From the NCBI GenBank assembly GCA_002423615.1, contig DIKO01000025.1, positions 1 through 64,000 of the forward strand: a stretch of 64,000 nt of DNA, given 5' to 3'. Under the pieces are notes generated by a model. It was not told the origin of the DNA, made no database searches, and was given only the letters and a program-made list of their open reading frames with translations. Each line of letters starts with the position of its first letter. Positions within the stretch are counted from its first letter, which is position 1. Shown here piece by piece: positions 16,307-24,422 of this stretch. This stretch comes from Desulfobacteraceae bacterium UBA5616 (GTDB lineage: Bacteria > Desulfobacterota > Desulfobacteria > Desulfobacterales > UBA5616). The translations under genes and the position numbers were made by a program.

Positions 16307-16873
16307 CTAATAATGCAGGACGGCCCTGCCCTTATGGATGTCGGCCCGTTTAATCCCCTTAGGCATTTCGTACCAGTCTTCGATGCCCCCCGACTCCGTT
16401 CCATAATTCAATGCGGCTGTTTTGACTATAGAATCAAGCAGTTGCGGATCGACCGGCTGCCCGGATAGCCATACCTCCGTCAAATCCAGTCGGGCCGCAC
16501 CATTCCGGGTATACAGGATGCCCGTGAAGTCAAAATCCAGATCCTCGCCAAGAAAACCCCCGAAATTCAACAATTTTGCATCAAACCTGACTTTTCCACG
16601 GATATGGTTGTTATCCATCAGACCGACATGGAGGGTATTGACTAAAGCGCTTTTCTCCTGTTCCAGAGAATAGGCGATATAGGCGTTCAGCTCTTTTTCC
16701 GTGACTTCGGCGGCAAGATTTTTGCCGTCGGTCCGGGTTGATTGTATTTCAATGGTCCTGAGCAGGTGTTTCACCTTAAGCGCATCCCTGGTTGTCTGAT
16801 CGATTGCGCCGGTCAGAACAACGCCAATGCAGATAACGCCGATGGATACACACCATTTCAAACAACTTCTCAT
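16307..16873 (-). CDS. Hypothetical exported or membrane-anchored protein
   Basis: A 188-residue protein with a hydrophobic N-terminal segment (residues 5-22) followed by a soluble domain with predicted beta strands. I do not recognise the family. The ATG at 16873 is chosen because AGGAGGC lies just upstream; an in-frame ATG at 16912 would put basic residues in front. The Cys residues lie only in the N-terminal hydrophobic segment, but no clean lipobox is seen. It stands alone. Confidence 0.65.
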   Translation of the reverse strand: MRSCLKWCVSIGVICIGVVLTGAIDQTTRDALKVKHLLRTIEIQSTRTDGKNLAAEVTEKELNAYIAYSLEQEKSALVNTLHVGLMDNNHIRGKVRFDAKLLNFGGFLGEDLDFDFTGILYTRNGAARLDLTEVWLSGQPVDPQLLDSIVKTAALNYGTESGGIEDWYEMPKGIKRADIHKGRAVLHY

Positions 16874-16939
16874 TCCGCCTCCTGAGTGGGTCTTGCGCTG
16901 CCGGGACTTCAAGCCCCGGAATCTATTAGCTTTGTGTCA

Positions 16940-16968
16940 AGCATAGCAGATCGGGCAGGATAAGACAA
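16940..16968 (-). promoter_or_regulatory. Candidate promoter of the exported hypothetical gene
   Basis: On the minus strand TTGTCT (16968-16963) and TATGCT (16945-16940) are separated by 17 bases. Each hexamer matches about four of six consensus positions. The start point would be near 16933, 60 bases before the ATG. Confidence 0.35.
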
Positions 16969-17050
16969 TCCTGATGGACGGAATTTAAAATCGATCCGTA
17001 TCGGGCTTCGAATATATGCCCCAGGAGCCCTCCGGCAATAAAGAATGATT

Positions 17051-18028
17051 TTATTCCAATAGAAGCGGAAGCCACGGCAAGGCCCTTGGCCTCGGGTCAT
17101 TTCGATCGGCGGGATCCGACCCCAGGAGAAATTCTTCGTAATTGGTATAACGATCCTTATCCGGATCGCCGGACGCATCCGGAATCAGGGGGTCGAGACC
17201 GTCATACAAAACTTCCCAGCCATCCGTCATCCCGTCATGATCCGTATCGGCATCGAGAGGATCGGTTTCGTGCAGGTTGATTTCATCGCCGTCCGGTAAT
17301 CCGTCGCCGTCCGAATCCTTATATTGCCAGTGCGTGTGATAAATGAAAATCTCATTATAATCCGATACCATATCTCCATCCGCGTCGCTTTTATCGGTTA
17401 TCACGCCACCCCCGATGGCAAAAGATGTCAGTTTGGCCGAGTATTCAGGGTCCTGATCCTTCACTACGCCCAGGTAAGGAGCCATCCACCAGGTAAAGTT
17501 GTCCGTAACATCCAATACTTCCTTTCCCACCTTCCCCCATATATGCAACTGGTATCTCATTTCATAAGCTTCCACCGTATCAAAACCCAGCGCGATGTCG
17601 GCCTTGTTGACGATATCGGCCGTAAGGCTCACGTTGAAAGGAATTCCGAGAATGTATGCAATAGCGGCAGAATACGCATGATCTCCCGCATTCATGGGAT
17701 ACCAGGCAGCCTTGAGACCTTCTGAAAAGGTCATGGTAAAATATTCACCTTCGTCCTCATAGGTCCCGCCCCAGAGGTTAACCCGGCTTCCCGTGTCTTC
17801 ATACCATTCCGTTCCGACGATGGTTCCATTTTCCTTAATCTGCATCTCAAAAGTTTTCGCCGGAAAGCGGCTTTGGTCGACGGCGACAAACTCTCTTTCC
17901 ACCACATAGGGCTGGCCCAGGTTCGTTCCCTTGTAGGTCCACTTGTTCCCCAGTTCAACGCCAAAAACATTCAGCAGGGACATGGGGGGAACTTCCGGAA
18001 TGGCCAGGCTATTCTCATAGGCGCCCAT
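17051..18028 (-). CDS. Hypothetical protein with C-terminal calcium-binding Asp-rich repeats
   Basis: About 325 residues. The C-terminal 100 residues hold thrombospondin-3-like Ca2+ loops (DADGDMVSD, DSDGDGLPDGDE, DADTDHDGMTDGWE, DPDKDRYTNYEE), typical of secreted or surface proteins. The N-terminal 200 residues are beta-rich and unknown. No signal peptide is seen at the N-terminus, which is odd for such a protein. The first ATG (18028) lies inside a 9-bp hairpin and a TTG precedes it at 18031; no ribosome-binding site is evident. The next ATG is codon 16. The 5' end may have been lost by rearrangement, or the start may be regulated by the hairpin. Confidence 0.65.
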   Translation of the reverse strand: MGAYENSLAIPEVPPMSLLNVFGVELGNKWTYKGTNLGQPYVVEREFVAVDQSRFPAKTFEMQIKENGTIVGTEWYEDTGSRVNLWGGTYEDEGEYFTMTFSEGLKAAWYPMNAGDHAYSAAIAYILGIPFNVSLTADIVNKADIALGFDTVEAYEMRYQLHIWGKVGKEVLDVTDNFTWWMAPYLGVVKDQDPEYSAKLTSFAIGGGVITDKSDADGDMVSDYNEIFIYHTHWQYKDSDGDGLPDGDEINLHETDPLDADTDHDGMTDGWEVLYDGLDPLIPDASGDPDKDRYTNYEEFLLGSDPADRNDPRPRALPWLPLLLE

Positions 18029-18046
18029 CAAATGGGCGCCTTTTTT
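18020..18046 (+). terminator. Terminator-like hairpin overlapping a start codon
   Basis: Nine-base arms (18020-18028 and 18032-18040) with a three-base loop are followed on the plus strand by six T. It reads as an intrinsic terminator for plus-strand transcripts, but both neighbouring genes lie on the minus strand and no plus-strand gene ends nearby. In the minus direction the hairpin contains the start of the calcium-binding-repeat gene and could mask it. Confidence 0.55.
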
Positions 18047-18063
18047 GGGGGTTTCAGAAGAAA

Positions 18064-18966
18064 TTATTTCAGAACCTGTCCGATAAAGCTTCCGGTCTCG
18101 TCATTTATGGTGGGGAAGTATTTCGCTCCGTCCATGCTGTTGATGACGTCGAAATTCTTTTTGATGTCGTCCACGGTAACCGCACCGCTCAATGTGATCC
18201 CGGTTCCTTCCATGACCGAGATGCGGCCGTAATGTCCGCCGCCGACGGTAAAGATGCCGCCGGTTTCCCGGCAGTCTTCGGAACATAGATAGGCAACGAT
18301 GGGGGACACGTATTCCGGACCCAGTTTGGCCAGCATTTCAGGCGGCATCAGGTTTTCCGTCATACGGGAAGCCGCGATGGGTGCGATGGTGTTGACCTTG
18401 ATGTTGTATTTCATGCCTTCCAGCTTCAACACGTTCATGAAACCGATCAGAGCGGTTTTGGCGGCGCCGTAATTGGTCTGGCCGAAGTTGCCGAAAATGC
18501 CGGCACCCGATGCGGTCATCACGATGCGTCCGTAATTGTTTTCCTTCATGTAGGGGAAAGCGGCATGGGTGACGCAGAAAGCTCCTTTCAGATGGACCGA
18601 AATAACCATGTCCCAGCTCTGTTCGTCCATTTTCACAAAGGATTTGTCTCTCAGGATACCGGCGTTGTTGATGACGATGTCCACCTTTCCGAAATTGTCG
18701 ATGGCGGTCTTGACGATATTCTTCCCGCCTTCCATGGTATTGACGCCGTCGTAATTGGCGACCGCGACGCCCCCTGCCGCCTTGATTTCGTCCACAACCT
18801 TATCGGCCATCGCGCTGCCCTTGCCGGAACCGTCGGCGGCGCCGCCCAAGTCGTTGACTACGACCTTGGCTCCCCTGGATGCCAGCAACATGGCGTGTGA
18901 TCTTCCCAAACCGCCGCCGGCGCCGGTTACGATGGCCACTTTACCGTCATATCTTACTTCTCCCAT
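18064..18966 (-). CDS. Short-chain dehydrogenase, (3R)-hydroxyacyl-CoA dehydrogenase type (MFE-2-like)
   Basis: A 300-residue SDR. The cofactor motif is TGAGGGLGRSHA, NNAG occurs at about residue 98, and the catalytic Ser, Tyr and Lys lie in ASGAGIFGNFGQTNYGAAKTAL-like order (18443-18517). The C-terminal 55-residue extension after GGIFTVGGGHYGR is typical of the dehydrogenase domain of peroxisomal multifunctional enzyme 2 and of bacterial homologues that oxidise 3-hydroxyacyl-CoA. RBS AAGGAGG is clear upstream of the ATG. It faces the acyl-CoA operon from the other strand and could supply its dehydrogenase step. Confidence 0.9.
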   Translation of the reverse strand: MGEVRYDGKVAIVTGAGGGLGRSHAMLLASRGAKVVVNDLGGAADGSGKGSAMADKVVDEIKAAGGVAVANYDGVNTMEGGKNIVKTAIDNFGKVDIVINNAGILRDKSFVKMDEQSWDMVISVHLKGAFCVTHAAFPYMKENNYGRIVMTASGAGIFGNFGQTNYGAAKTALIGFMNVLKLEGMKYNIKVNTIAPIAASRMTENLMPPEMLAKLGPEYVSPIVAYLCSEDCRETGGIFTVGGGHYGRISVMEGTGITLSGAVTVDDIKKNFDVINSMDGAKYFPTINDETGSFIGQVLK

Positions 18967-19041
18967 TCCAAAATCCTCCTTTTTATTATGGTTATACGTT
19001 TAACAGATTTTGTTCAGCCGTCAGGACAGAACAACCGGGTC

Positions 19042-19085
19042 GAATCTTTCCTGATTCCATCTTTTGATGGAATCAGGAAAGATTC
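19042..19085. repeat. Perfect 20-bp inverted repeat with TTTT loop
   Basis: The arms at 19042-19061 and 19066-19085 pair without mismatch around a loop of four T. There is no T tract at either end, so it is not a standard intrinsic terminator. It lies in the non-coding gap between the divergent SDR and PpiD-like genes. It could be a protein-binding palindrome, a remnant of a palindromic mobile unit or an RNA processing signal. Confidence 0.85.
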
Positions 19086-19283
19086 TGGCTATCAAAACTG
19101 AAAGGCAAAATCAAGCGATAAAAAAGTCAGGGTATCCGAATATGCAATTCAGGAGGCCGGAATTTTCACGGCATTGCCGGATGGTTGTTTTTCGTGTTCT
19201 ACCTTGTCGGCAAAGATTCAAGATACCGAGGTTCAACGGAAATATTTCTGAATGCGGTTACCCTTCTGAACAAAGGGATTTTA

Positions 19284-19312
19284 TTGACAAAGCCATTGTT
19301 AAAAAATATGAT
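19284..19312 (+). promoter_or_regulatory. Sigma-70 promoter of the PpiD-like gene
   Basis: TTGACA (perfect), a 17-base spacer and TATGAT (five of six) form a near-ideal promoter. The start point would be near 19319, leaving a leader of about 155 bases before the ATG at 19476. Confidence 0.72.
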
Positions 19313-19475
19313 GAAAACTTAATTTTTCACCCTTGGGCACGAACCTCGGGAACAACCGTCAACCATCACGATTAATCGTTTTTCGCAAATGGGATTTATG
19401 AATCTCTCATTTGTCGAATATATGATTCGAATTCAAATCACCGGTGAAGTTTACAGCCTTGAAGAGGATGAGGTT

Positions 19476-21362
19476 ATGCTGAATACCATGCGGAAGAATG
19501 CGGGATCCTGGATCATCAAGATTTTATTGCTGGCCATCGTCATTGTTTTTATTTTCTGGGGGGTGGGGTCATTTCGAAATGAACAGGGTGGAAGGGTCGC
19601 CGAGGTCAACGGATTCGTCATCTCGTATGACGACTGGCTGAGATCCTACAATATCATGATTGAAAACCTGAAACAGCGGTTCGGGGAAAATCTGAACGAA
19701 GATCTCATTAAGATGCTTAACGTCAAATCAGAGGTCCTGAATCAGTTGATCAACAACAGGCTGTTGGCCGAGGAGGCCCGCCGCCTGAAATTTGATATTT
19801 CCAGGGAAGAACTGGCCGAAGCCATTCAGCAAATTCAGGTGTTTCGTACCAATGGCGTGTTTGACAACCGTCAATACCAGAGGGTTCTGGAGTTTTATAA
19901 AACAACCCCGGAGCAGTTTGAAGGATCCCAGGAGGAAGCCATGCTGATCGGCAGGTTGAAAAATTTAATCGACAACAGCGTGAAAGTCTCCGACCAGGAG
20001 GCCCTGGAATGGTATAAATGGGAAAATGCTTCGGTGAATATTGAATACGTCCTGTTTGAGCCGAAAAATTATAAAGACATCAATCCGTCGGAAGACGAAA
20101 TACGCCGTTATTTTGAAGAACATAAAACATCCTTCGAGACGGAACCCATGGTGAAGGTTCATTATCTTTTTTTCAATCCTGAGGCTTACAAAGAAAAAAC
20201 AATTATCGCCGATCAGGATGTGGAGGATTATTACCAGGGAAACGAGGATGAATTTTTCGTTCCTAAAACCGTTGAGGCCCGTCATATTCTGTTCATGCTG
20301 GCGCCGGACGAAAAACCCGAAATCGTTGAAGAGAAAAGAAAAAAGGCCGAAGAAGTCATGACGATGGCCAAAGGCGGAAAGGATTTCGGCGAACTGGCGA
20401 AAACCTATTCCGAAGAACCCGGAAAAGCCAACGGAGGTTACCTTGGGAACTTTAAAAAGGAAGATATGGTTCAACCCTTTGCCGACAAGGCATTTTCCAT
20501 GGCTGCGGGGGATATCAGCGAACCCGTAAGGACCCAATTCGGATGGCATGTCATCAAAGTGGAAAAAGTAAACCCTGAATCCCGAAAGACACTTAATGAA
20601 GTGAAAAATGAGATCCGGAAAAAGCTGACCGATAAAGCCGCTAAAGACATGGCCTACGAGGCGGCTGAGGCGGTTTATGACAAGTCTCTTGAAAAAGGCG
20701 ATCTCTCCCAGATCGCCCGTGAGATGAATCTTCCTCTGCTCACAACGGATTTTTTCTCAAAAGCGGGTCCTGAAAAAGGCGTGGCCAGCCAAACTGAATT
20801 CGCAACCGCCGCATTCAAGCTCGATGAAAAGGAAATCAGCGAAATTCTGGAGCTCGACGGGGGGTATTATATGCTCCAATCCCTTGAAAAAATGCCGGCC
20901 AAAATTCCGGAGTTCGATTCTGTCAAAGAACGGGTAAAAAAAGACGTCATGAGCCTTAAGCAGGAAGAAGCGGCAAAAAAAGATGCCGAAAAATTGCTGG
21001 CCCGGCTGAAAAGCAAGGAAACAGCAAACCCGGAAAAAGGTACCGGGCCGGTTTTTAAATCCACGGGTTTTTTTGCAAGGCATCAAGGCATTCCCGGTCT
21101 CGGAAATGAAAAGGCCGTCAGTGATAAGGCTTTTGTTCTTTCTAAGGAGAATGCCCTTCCGGAACAAGCCCTGAAAGGAAATAACGGATATTATGTCATT
21201 CGGTTCAAGGAAAGGAAATCGCCGGACATAGGTGGATTTGATTCGGAAAAACAAAAAATCCGGGAAAGACTGCTTTCTCAAAAACAGATGAAAAGATTCA
21301 ACGCCCTGGTAATGGATTTACGAAAGGGCAGCGATATATCCATCAAGGACGGTTTTCTCTGA
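19476..21362 (+). CDS. PpiD/SurA-like membrane-anchored peptidyl-prolyl isomerase chaperone
   Basis: A 628-residue protein. Residues about 12-32 are a transmembrane anchor (KILLLAIVIVFIFWGVGSF), followed by a SurA_N-type helical chaperone domain, a parvulin domain at about 235-350 (VEARHILFML through FGWHVIKV, with YSEEPGKANGGYLG) and a second degenerate parvulin region near the C-terminus. It would help outer-membrane and periplasmic proteins fold after leaving Sec. The ATG at 19476 gives the family start MLNTMRKNAGSW; an earlier in-frame ATG at 19389 adds an unrelated segment. A strong promoter precedes it. Confidence 0.92.
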   Translation: MLNTMRKNAGSWIIKILLLAIVIVFIFWGVGSFRNEQGGRVAEVNGFVISYDDWLRSYNIMIENLKQRFGENLNEDLIKMLNVKSEVLNQLINNRLLAEEARRLKFDISREELAEAIQQIQVFRTNGVFDNRQYQRVLEFYKTTPEQFEGSQEEAMLIGRLKNLIDNSVKVSDQEALEWYKWENASVNIEYVLFEPKNYKDINPSEDEIRRYFEEHKTSFETEPMVKVHYLFFNPEAYKEKTIIADQDVEDYYQGNEDEFFVPKTVEARHILFMLAPDEKPEIVEEKRKKAEEVMTMAKGGKDFGELAKTYSEEPGKANGGYLGNFKKEDMVQPFADKAFSMAAGDISEPVRTQFGWHVIKVEKVNPESRKTLNEVKNEIRKKLTDKAAKDMAYEAAEAVYDKSLEKGDLSQIAREMNLPLLTTDFFSKAGPEKGVASQTEFATAAFKLDEKEISEILELDGGYYMLQSLEKMPAKIPEFDSVKERVKKDVMSLKQEEAAKKDAEKLLARLKSKETANPEKGTGPVFKSTGFFARHQGIPGLGNEKAVSDKAFVLSKENALPEQALKGNNGYYVIRFKERKSPDIGGFDSEKQKIRERLLSQKQMKRFNALVMDLRKGSDISIKDGFL

Positions 21363-21463
21363 TTCGGGTCGATCCTTCAAATGCATCTTCGAAAAACAGC
21401 TGCTGCAGGGTTAATGCGGAATAGAGATCCGGGTTAAATCTCATTACGGAACAGGCCAAAAGT

Positions 21464-21670
21464 ATGCGAAAGGGATTTTCGATCAAGATATGTCACAATT
21501 GCGGGACGCCTTTGGCCATATATGCGGAGGAATGCTATTCCTGCCACAAAAAAGTAGGGGAAGTCGACAAATACGGCAAGGCCAAAAAGCCCGCGGACTG
21601 GAAAAGCTATGCCCTTTGCGGCATTTCATGGGTCGCCTTTTTGGTCTATATCTGGTGGGCTTTTTTTTAA
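21464..21670 (+). CDS. Small zinc-ribbon membrane protein
   Basis: A 68-residue protein with CHNCG and CYSCH, a four-Cys zinc ribbon, then a basic stretch and a C-terminal transmembrane helix (about residues 50-67, ending WWAFF). The family is not characterised. It follows the PpiD-like gene by about 100 bases and its stop lies one base from the stop of the convergent helicase gene. The ribosome-binding site is weak. Confidence 0.72.
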   Translation: MRKGFSIKICHNCGTPLAIYAEECYSCHKKVGEVDKYGKAKKPADWKSYALCGISWVAFLVYIWWAFF

Positions 21671-21671
21671 G

Positions 21672-23648
21672 CTAAAATAAACTGTCCTCATATCCGGTGC
21701 AGTGTTTTTTCAAAACGCCGTCGTTAATGTCCGCCAGAAAGCGAGAGGGCTGATCCAGGACGAGCCTCTCATTCCGGTCGTAGATGTTTTTCGGAAATAT
21801 GAAAACGAGATTTTCTCTGGCACGCGTCGCGGCAACGTACATCAGCCGCCTCTCCTCTTCCAGGGCTTCTTCGTTGGCAAGTGCGTAAAGGGACGGAAAC
21901 TTGCCGTCCAGTGCCCAGATAATAAAGACCGTATGCCACTCAAGCCCCTTCGCGGAGTGAATGGTTGAAAGGGTGAGACGATCTTCCCCATCCCGGCCCG
22001 CTGCCATGGCATTGTCGAAGGCAGTATTGGGGGGCTCCAGGGTCATGTCGGTCAAGAATTCTGAAATATCCTGGTATTGTTCCATAATGAGCACGAGCTG
22101 CTCGAGGTCTTTCATGCGTTTGGGATAATCGTCAAATTTCTGCCTGAGGATGGGGGAATAGTATTTTACGATGATATCACCGATTTGCCAGACGCCAAGA
22201 TCCTTCCCAAGGATGTCCAGAAACAATCGCTTAATCCCGCCGATATGCCGCTCTATGACCGATGGATAGGCTTTGTCGATCAATCCCGGGATGCCTGATC
22301 CGTCTTCCGAAAGGGTCTGGTAAATCTTCTGGGCCTTTTGAGGGCCGATTTTTTCCACCAGAGACAATGCCCTGAGCCAACTGATCCTGTCATCAGGGTG
22401 GACCAGGAGCTTCATATGGGCAAGAACATCCTTGATGTGTGCGGATTCCACGAATTTAAATCCCCCGACCTTGATGAAAGATATGTTTTCCCTGGCGAGT
22501 TCAATCTCGAGGTTGAAGGAGTGAAAGCCGGCCCTGAACAGAACGGCGATGTCTTTCATGGGTATTCCTCTTCGGTTCAACCCGCGAACGGCATCGACGA
22601 CAAAACGGGATTGTTCGGTTTCGTCCTGTGTATCCACAAGAAGAGGGGCATTGCCTTGCTTCTGCCGGGTAAATAAACGCTTGGAATATTTTTCCGCTGC
22701 CCGGTCGATAATCTCGTTTGTCAGGGTCAGGATGGGCTGGGTGCTGCGATAATTTTCCTCCAGGCGAACAATTTTGGTCCCCGGAAAAATCACCGGAAAA
22801 TCCATGATGTTTTTAAAATTGGCTCCCCGGAAAGCATAAATACTTTGGGAATCATCCCCCACCACCATAACGTTTTTGTTCGACATGGACAGCAGATAGA
22901 GAATTTCCGCCTGGATTTTGTTGGTGTCCTGGTATTCATCCACCATGACATACCGGTAGGCTGCGGATATCCGCTCGCACAGATTCGGATTGGCTTTTAA
23001 AAGGTCTCTCAAATATATCAGAAGATCGTCGTAATCCATAAAACCGTGCAGCAATTTACGGGCCTTATATTCCCGGTACAAACGGAAGATGCTCTCCATG
23101 GCCGAAGAAAAATGGGGATATTCGTTGTATACGATGTCTTGGAGGGCCAGGCATTTGTTGGTTGACCGGCTGAAAATATCCATGAGCGTTTTCTTGGTGG
23201 GGAATGCCTCGAATTTGGAAGAAAATCCCATTTCCTTGCGGATCAGAGAGATCAGGTCTTCTGCATCGGTTCGATCCATAACGGCATACCCGTTCCGGAA
23301 ACCGATTTCCCTGGGATGTTGACGCAGGATGCTGTTGGCAAAGGAGTGGAATGTCCCGCCGGAAACTTTTCCGCATCGGTCGTCAAGAAGCCGGGTGGCC
23401 CGCAGCAGCATTTCCATGGCTGCTTTGCGGGTAAAGGTCAGCAGCAAAATGGACCCCGGCGAAACGCCTTCTTCTACGAGCCCCGCGACCCGGTAAGTAA
23501 GAGTGCGGGTTTTCCCGCTCCCGGCTCCGGCGATAACCAAGAGAGTCCCTTCACGGAAAATAACGGCTTCCCTCTGTGCGGGGTTTAGCGCCGTTTCAAG
23601 GGTCTGATAAATTGCAGCAGGACTGCGGGCGGTTTTTTTTTCAGTCAT
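21672..23648 (-). CDS. UvrD/PcrA-type ATP-dependent DNA helicase
   Basis: A 658-residue superfamily 1A helicase. Motif I is GAGSGKTRTL, motif II VDEYQDTN, motif III GDDSQSIYAFRGA, motif IV LEENYRS, motif V STIHSAKGLEW and motif VI YVAATRA. It would unwind DNA 3' to 5' in repair or replication restart. I prefer the ATG at 23648, with GGGAAG nine bases upstream, to the TTG just before it. The C-terminal Tudor-like tail of UvrD/PcrA is missing, so it is closer to Rep or short UvrD-like proteins of this phylum. Confidence 0.92.
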   Translation of the reverse strand: MTEKKTARSPAAIYQTLETALNPAQREAVIFREGTLLVIAGAGSGKTRTLTYRVAGLVEEGVSPGSILLLTFTRKAAMEMLLRATRLLDDRCGKVSGGTFHSFANSILRQHPREIGFRNGYAVMDRTDAEDLISLIRKEMGFSSKFEAFPTKKTLMDIFSRSTNKCLALQDIVYNEYPHFSSAMESIFRLYREYKARKLLHGFMDYDDLLIYLRDLLKANPNLCERISAAYRYVMVDEYQDTNKIQAEILYLLSMSNKNVMVVGDDSQSIYAFRGANFKNIMDFPVIFPGTKIVRLEENYRSTQPILTLTNEIIDRAAEKYSKRLFTRQKQGNAPLLVDTQDETEQSRFVVDAVRGLNRRGIPMKDIAVLFRAGFHSFNLEIELARENISFIKVGGFKFVESAHIKDVLAHMKLLVHPDDRISWLRALSLVEKIGPQKAQKIYQTLSEDGSGIPGLIDKAYPSVIERHIGGIKRLFLDILGKDLGVWQIGDIIVKYYSPILRQKFDDYPKRMKDLEQLVLIMEQYQDISEFLTDMTLEPPNTAFDNAMAAGRDGEDRLTLSTIHSAKGLEWHTVFIIWALDGKFPSLYALANEEALEEERRLMYVAATRARENLVFIFPKNIYDRNERLVLDQPSRFLADINDGVLKKHCTGYEDSLF

Positions 23649-23729
23649 CAATTGATACTTCCCATCTTTTCGAATTGCCGGGTTTGATTCAGTTCAATAC
23701 TCTCCATCCCGCGATAACTTCTAAAAGTA

Positions 23730-23760
23730 TTGACTTTTGCTTTATTATATATTACTTACG
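23730..23760 (+). promoter_or_regulatory. Candidate promoter of the histone-H1-like gene
   Basis: TTGACT at 23730-23735 is followed by a very AT-rich stretch (TATATATTAC) that could hold several -10 elements. None gives ideal spacing with it. The AT-rich DNA and the good ribosome-binding site suggest a strongly expressed gene. Confidence 0.35.
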
Positions 23761-23804
23761 AAAATACAAGGTGTAAAATAAAAAATACAAAGGAGGACAA
23801 TTGA

Positions 23805-24197
23805 ATGAAGAAGATACCAACCCAGGTAAAAACCATGCTGGGGACCCTTGCCAAGTCCCTCGCGACCCTGAGCAAGCAGGTTGAAAAAATCGCCCAAAAA
23901 GTTAATCAGCTTGAGGGGGAGGCCCCTGCAAAGAAAACACCGGCGAAGAAAGCCGCTCCGGTTAAGAAAGCAGCACCCAAAACGAAAGCCGCAGCAGCGA
24001 AAAAAGCGGTTGTTCAACCAGGCACCGTTATTGATATCGTTCTCGGTGTCATAGAAGGCAGTAAATCAGGCATCAGCATAGATGAAATAAAGCAGGCCAC
24101 TAAAGTTGAAGGCAGGCAGTTAAGCAATGCGCTGTATAAATTGACCAAGAGAAACAAGATCAAATCCAAATCAAGGGGAGTGTATATCCTCGCTTAA
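23805..24197 (+). CDS. Histone-H1-like DNA-binding protein with C-terminal winged helix
   Basis: A 130-residue protein in three parts. Residues 1-38 form an amphipathic coiled coil (TMLGTLAKSLATLSKQVEKI), residues 40-72 a Lys/Ala/Pro-rich histone-H1-like linker with repeated PAKK and APVKKAA units, and residues 75-130 a small winged-helix-like domain (GISIDEIKQATKVEGRQLSNA). It is probably an abundant nucleoid-associated protein. AAAGGAGGAC precedes the ATG and a 21-bp terminator follows, so it is a single-gene transcript. Similar proteins occur in Geobacter and other Desulfobacterota, from memory. Confidence 0.85.
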   Translation: MKKIPTQVKTMLGTLAKSLATLSKQVEKIAQKVNQLEGEAPAKKTPAKKAAPVKKAAPKTKAAAAKKAVVQPGTVIDIVLGVIEGSKSGISIDEIKQATKVEGRQLSNALYKLTKRNKIKSKSRGVYILA

Positions 24198-24231
24198 ATG
24201 GTCTTTCTCTTTCCCGGTTCAAAAAAACCAT

Positions 24232-24279
24232 AACAGAAAAGTCCCTGGCCGGATGCAGCCGGCCAGGGACTTTTCTGTT
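24232..24279 (+). terminator. Strong intrinsic terminator, 21-bp stem
   Basis: Perfect arms at 24232-24252 and 24259-24279 enclose a six-base loop. The core is GTCCCTGGCCGG and its complement; the A and T runs at the ends serve as a U tract in either direction. It closes the histone-like gene and shields the M16 peptidase gene. Confidence 0.9.
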
Positions 24280-24328
24280 CTTCAGACCTGGAAGAACAAG
24301 ACGCCATCGGATTTTTCACCATCCTTTA

Positions 24329-24356
24329 TTGCTATTTCACGATTCAGATATATATT
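24329..24356 (+). promoter_or_regulatory. Candidate promoter of the M16 peptidase gene
   Basis: TTGCTA and TATATT are separated by 16 bases; the -10 box matches five of six. The predicted start point is near 24363, about 60 bases before the coding start. Confidence 0.45.
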
Positions 24357-24422
24357 TTCCATTTTAAATAGTACGCGCAGCCTGAAAAAGAAGGGCGTTT
24401 AAAAAAATACGGAGAGATGCTT

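Larger units (their letters stand above)
18967..19475. other. Intergenic region with perfect long hairpin and strong promoter
   Basis: No credible gene is seen in these 509 bases. A weak frame at 19064-19375 begins inside a hairpin, has no ribosome-binding site and has no recognisable protein. The region holds the 20-bp perfect inverted repeat at 19042-19085 and the sigma-70 promoter at 19284-19312. The rest shows nothing. Confidence 0.6.

Noticed and set aside
19064..19375. 103-codon plus-strand frame in the gap before the PpiD-like gene
   Set aside because: It starts inside the perfect hairpin, lacks a ribosome-binding site and overlaps the strong promoter at 19284-19312.
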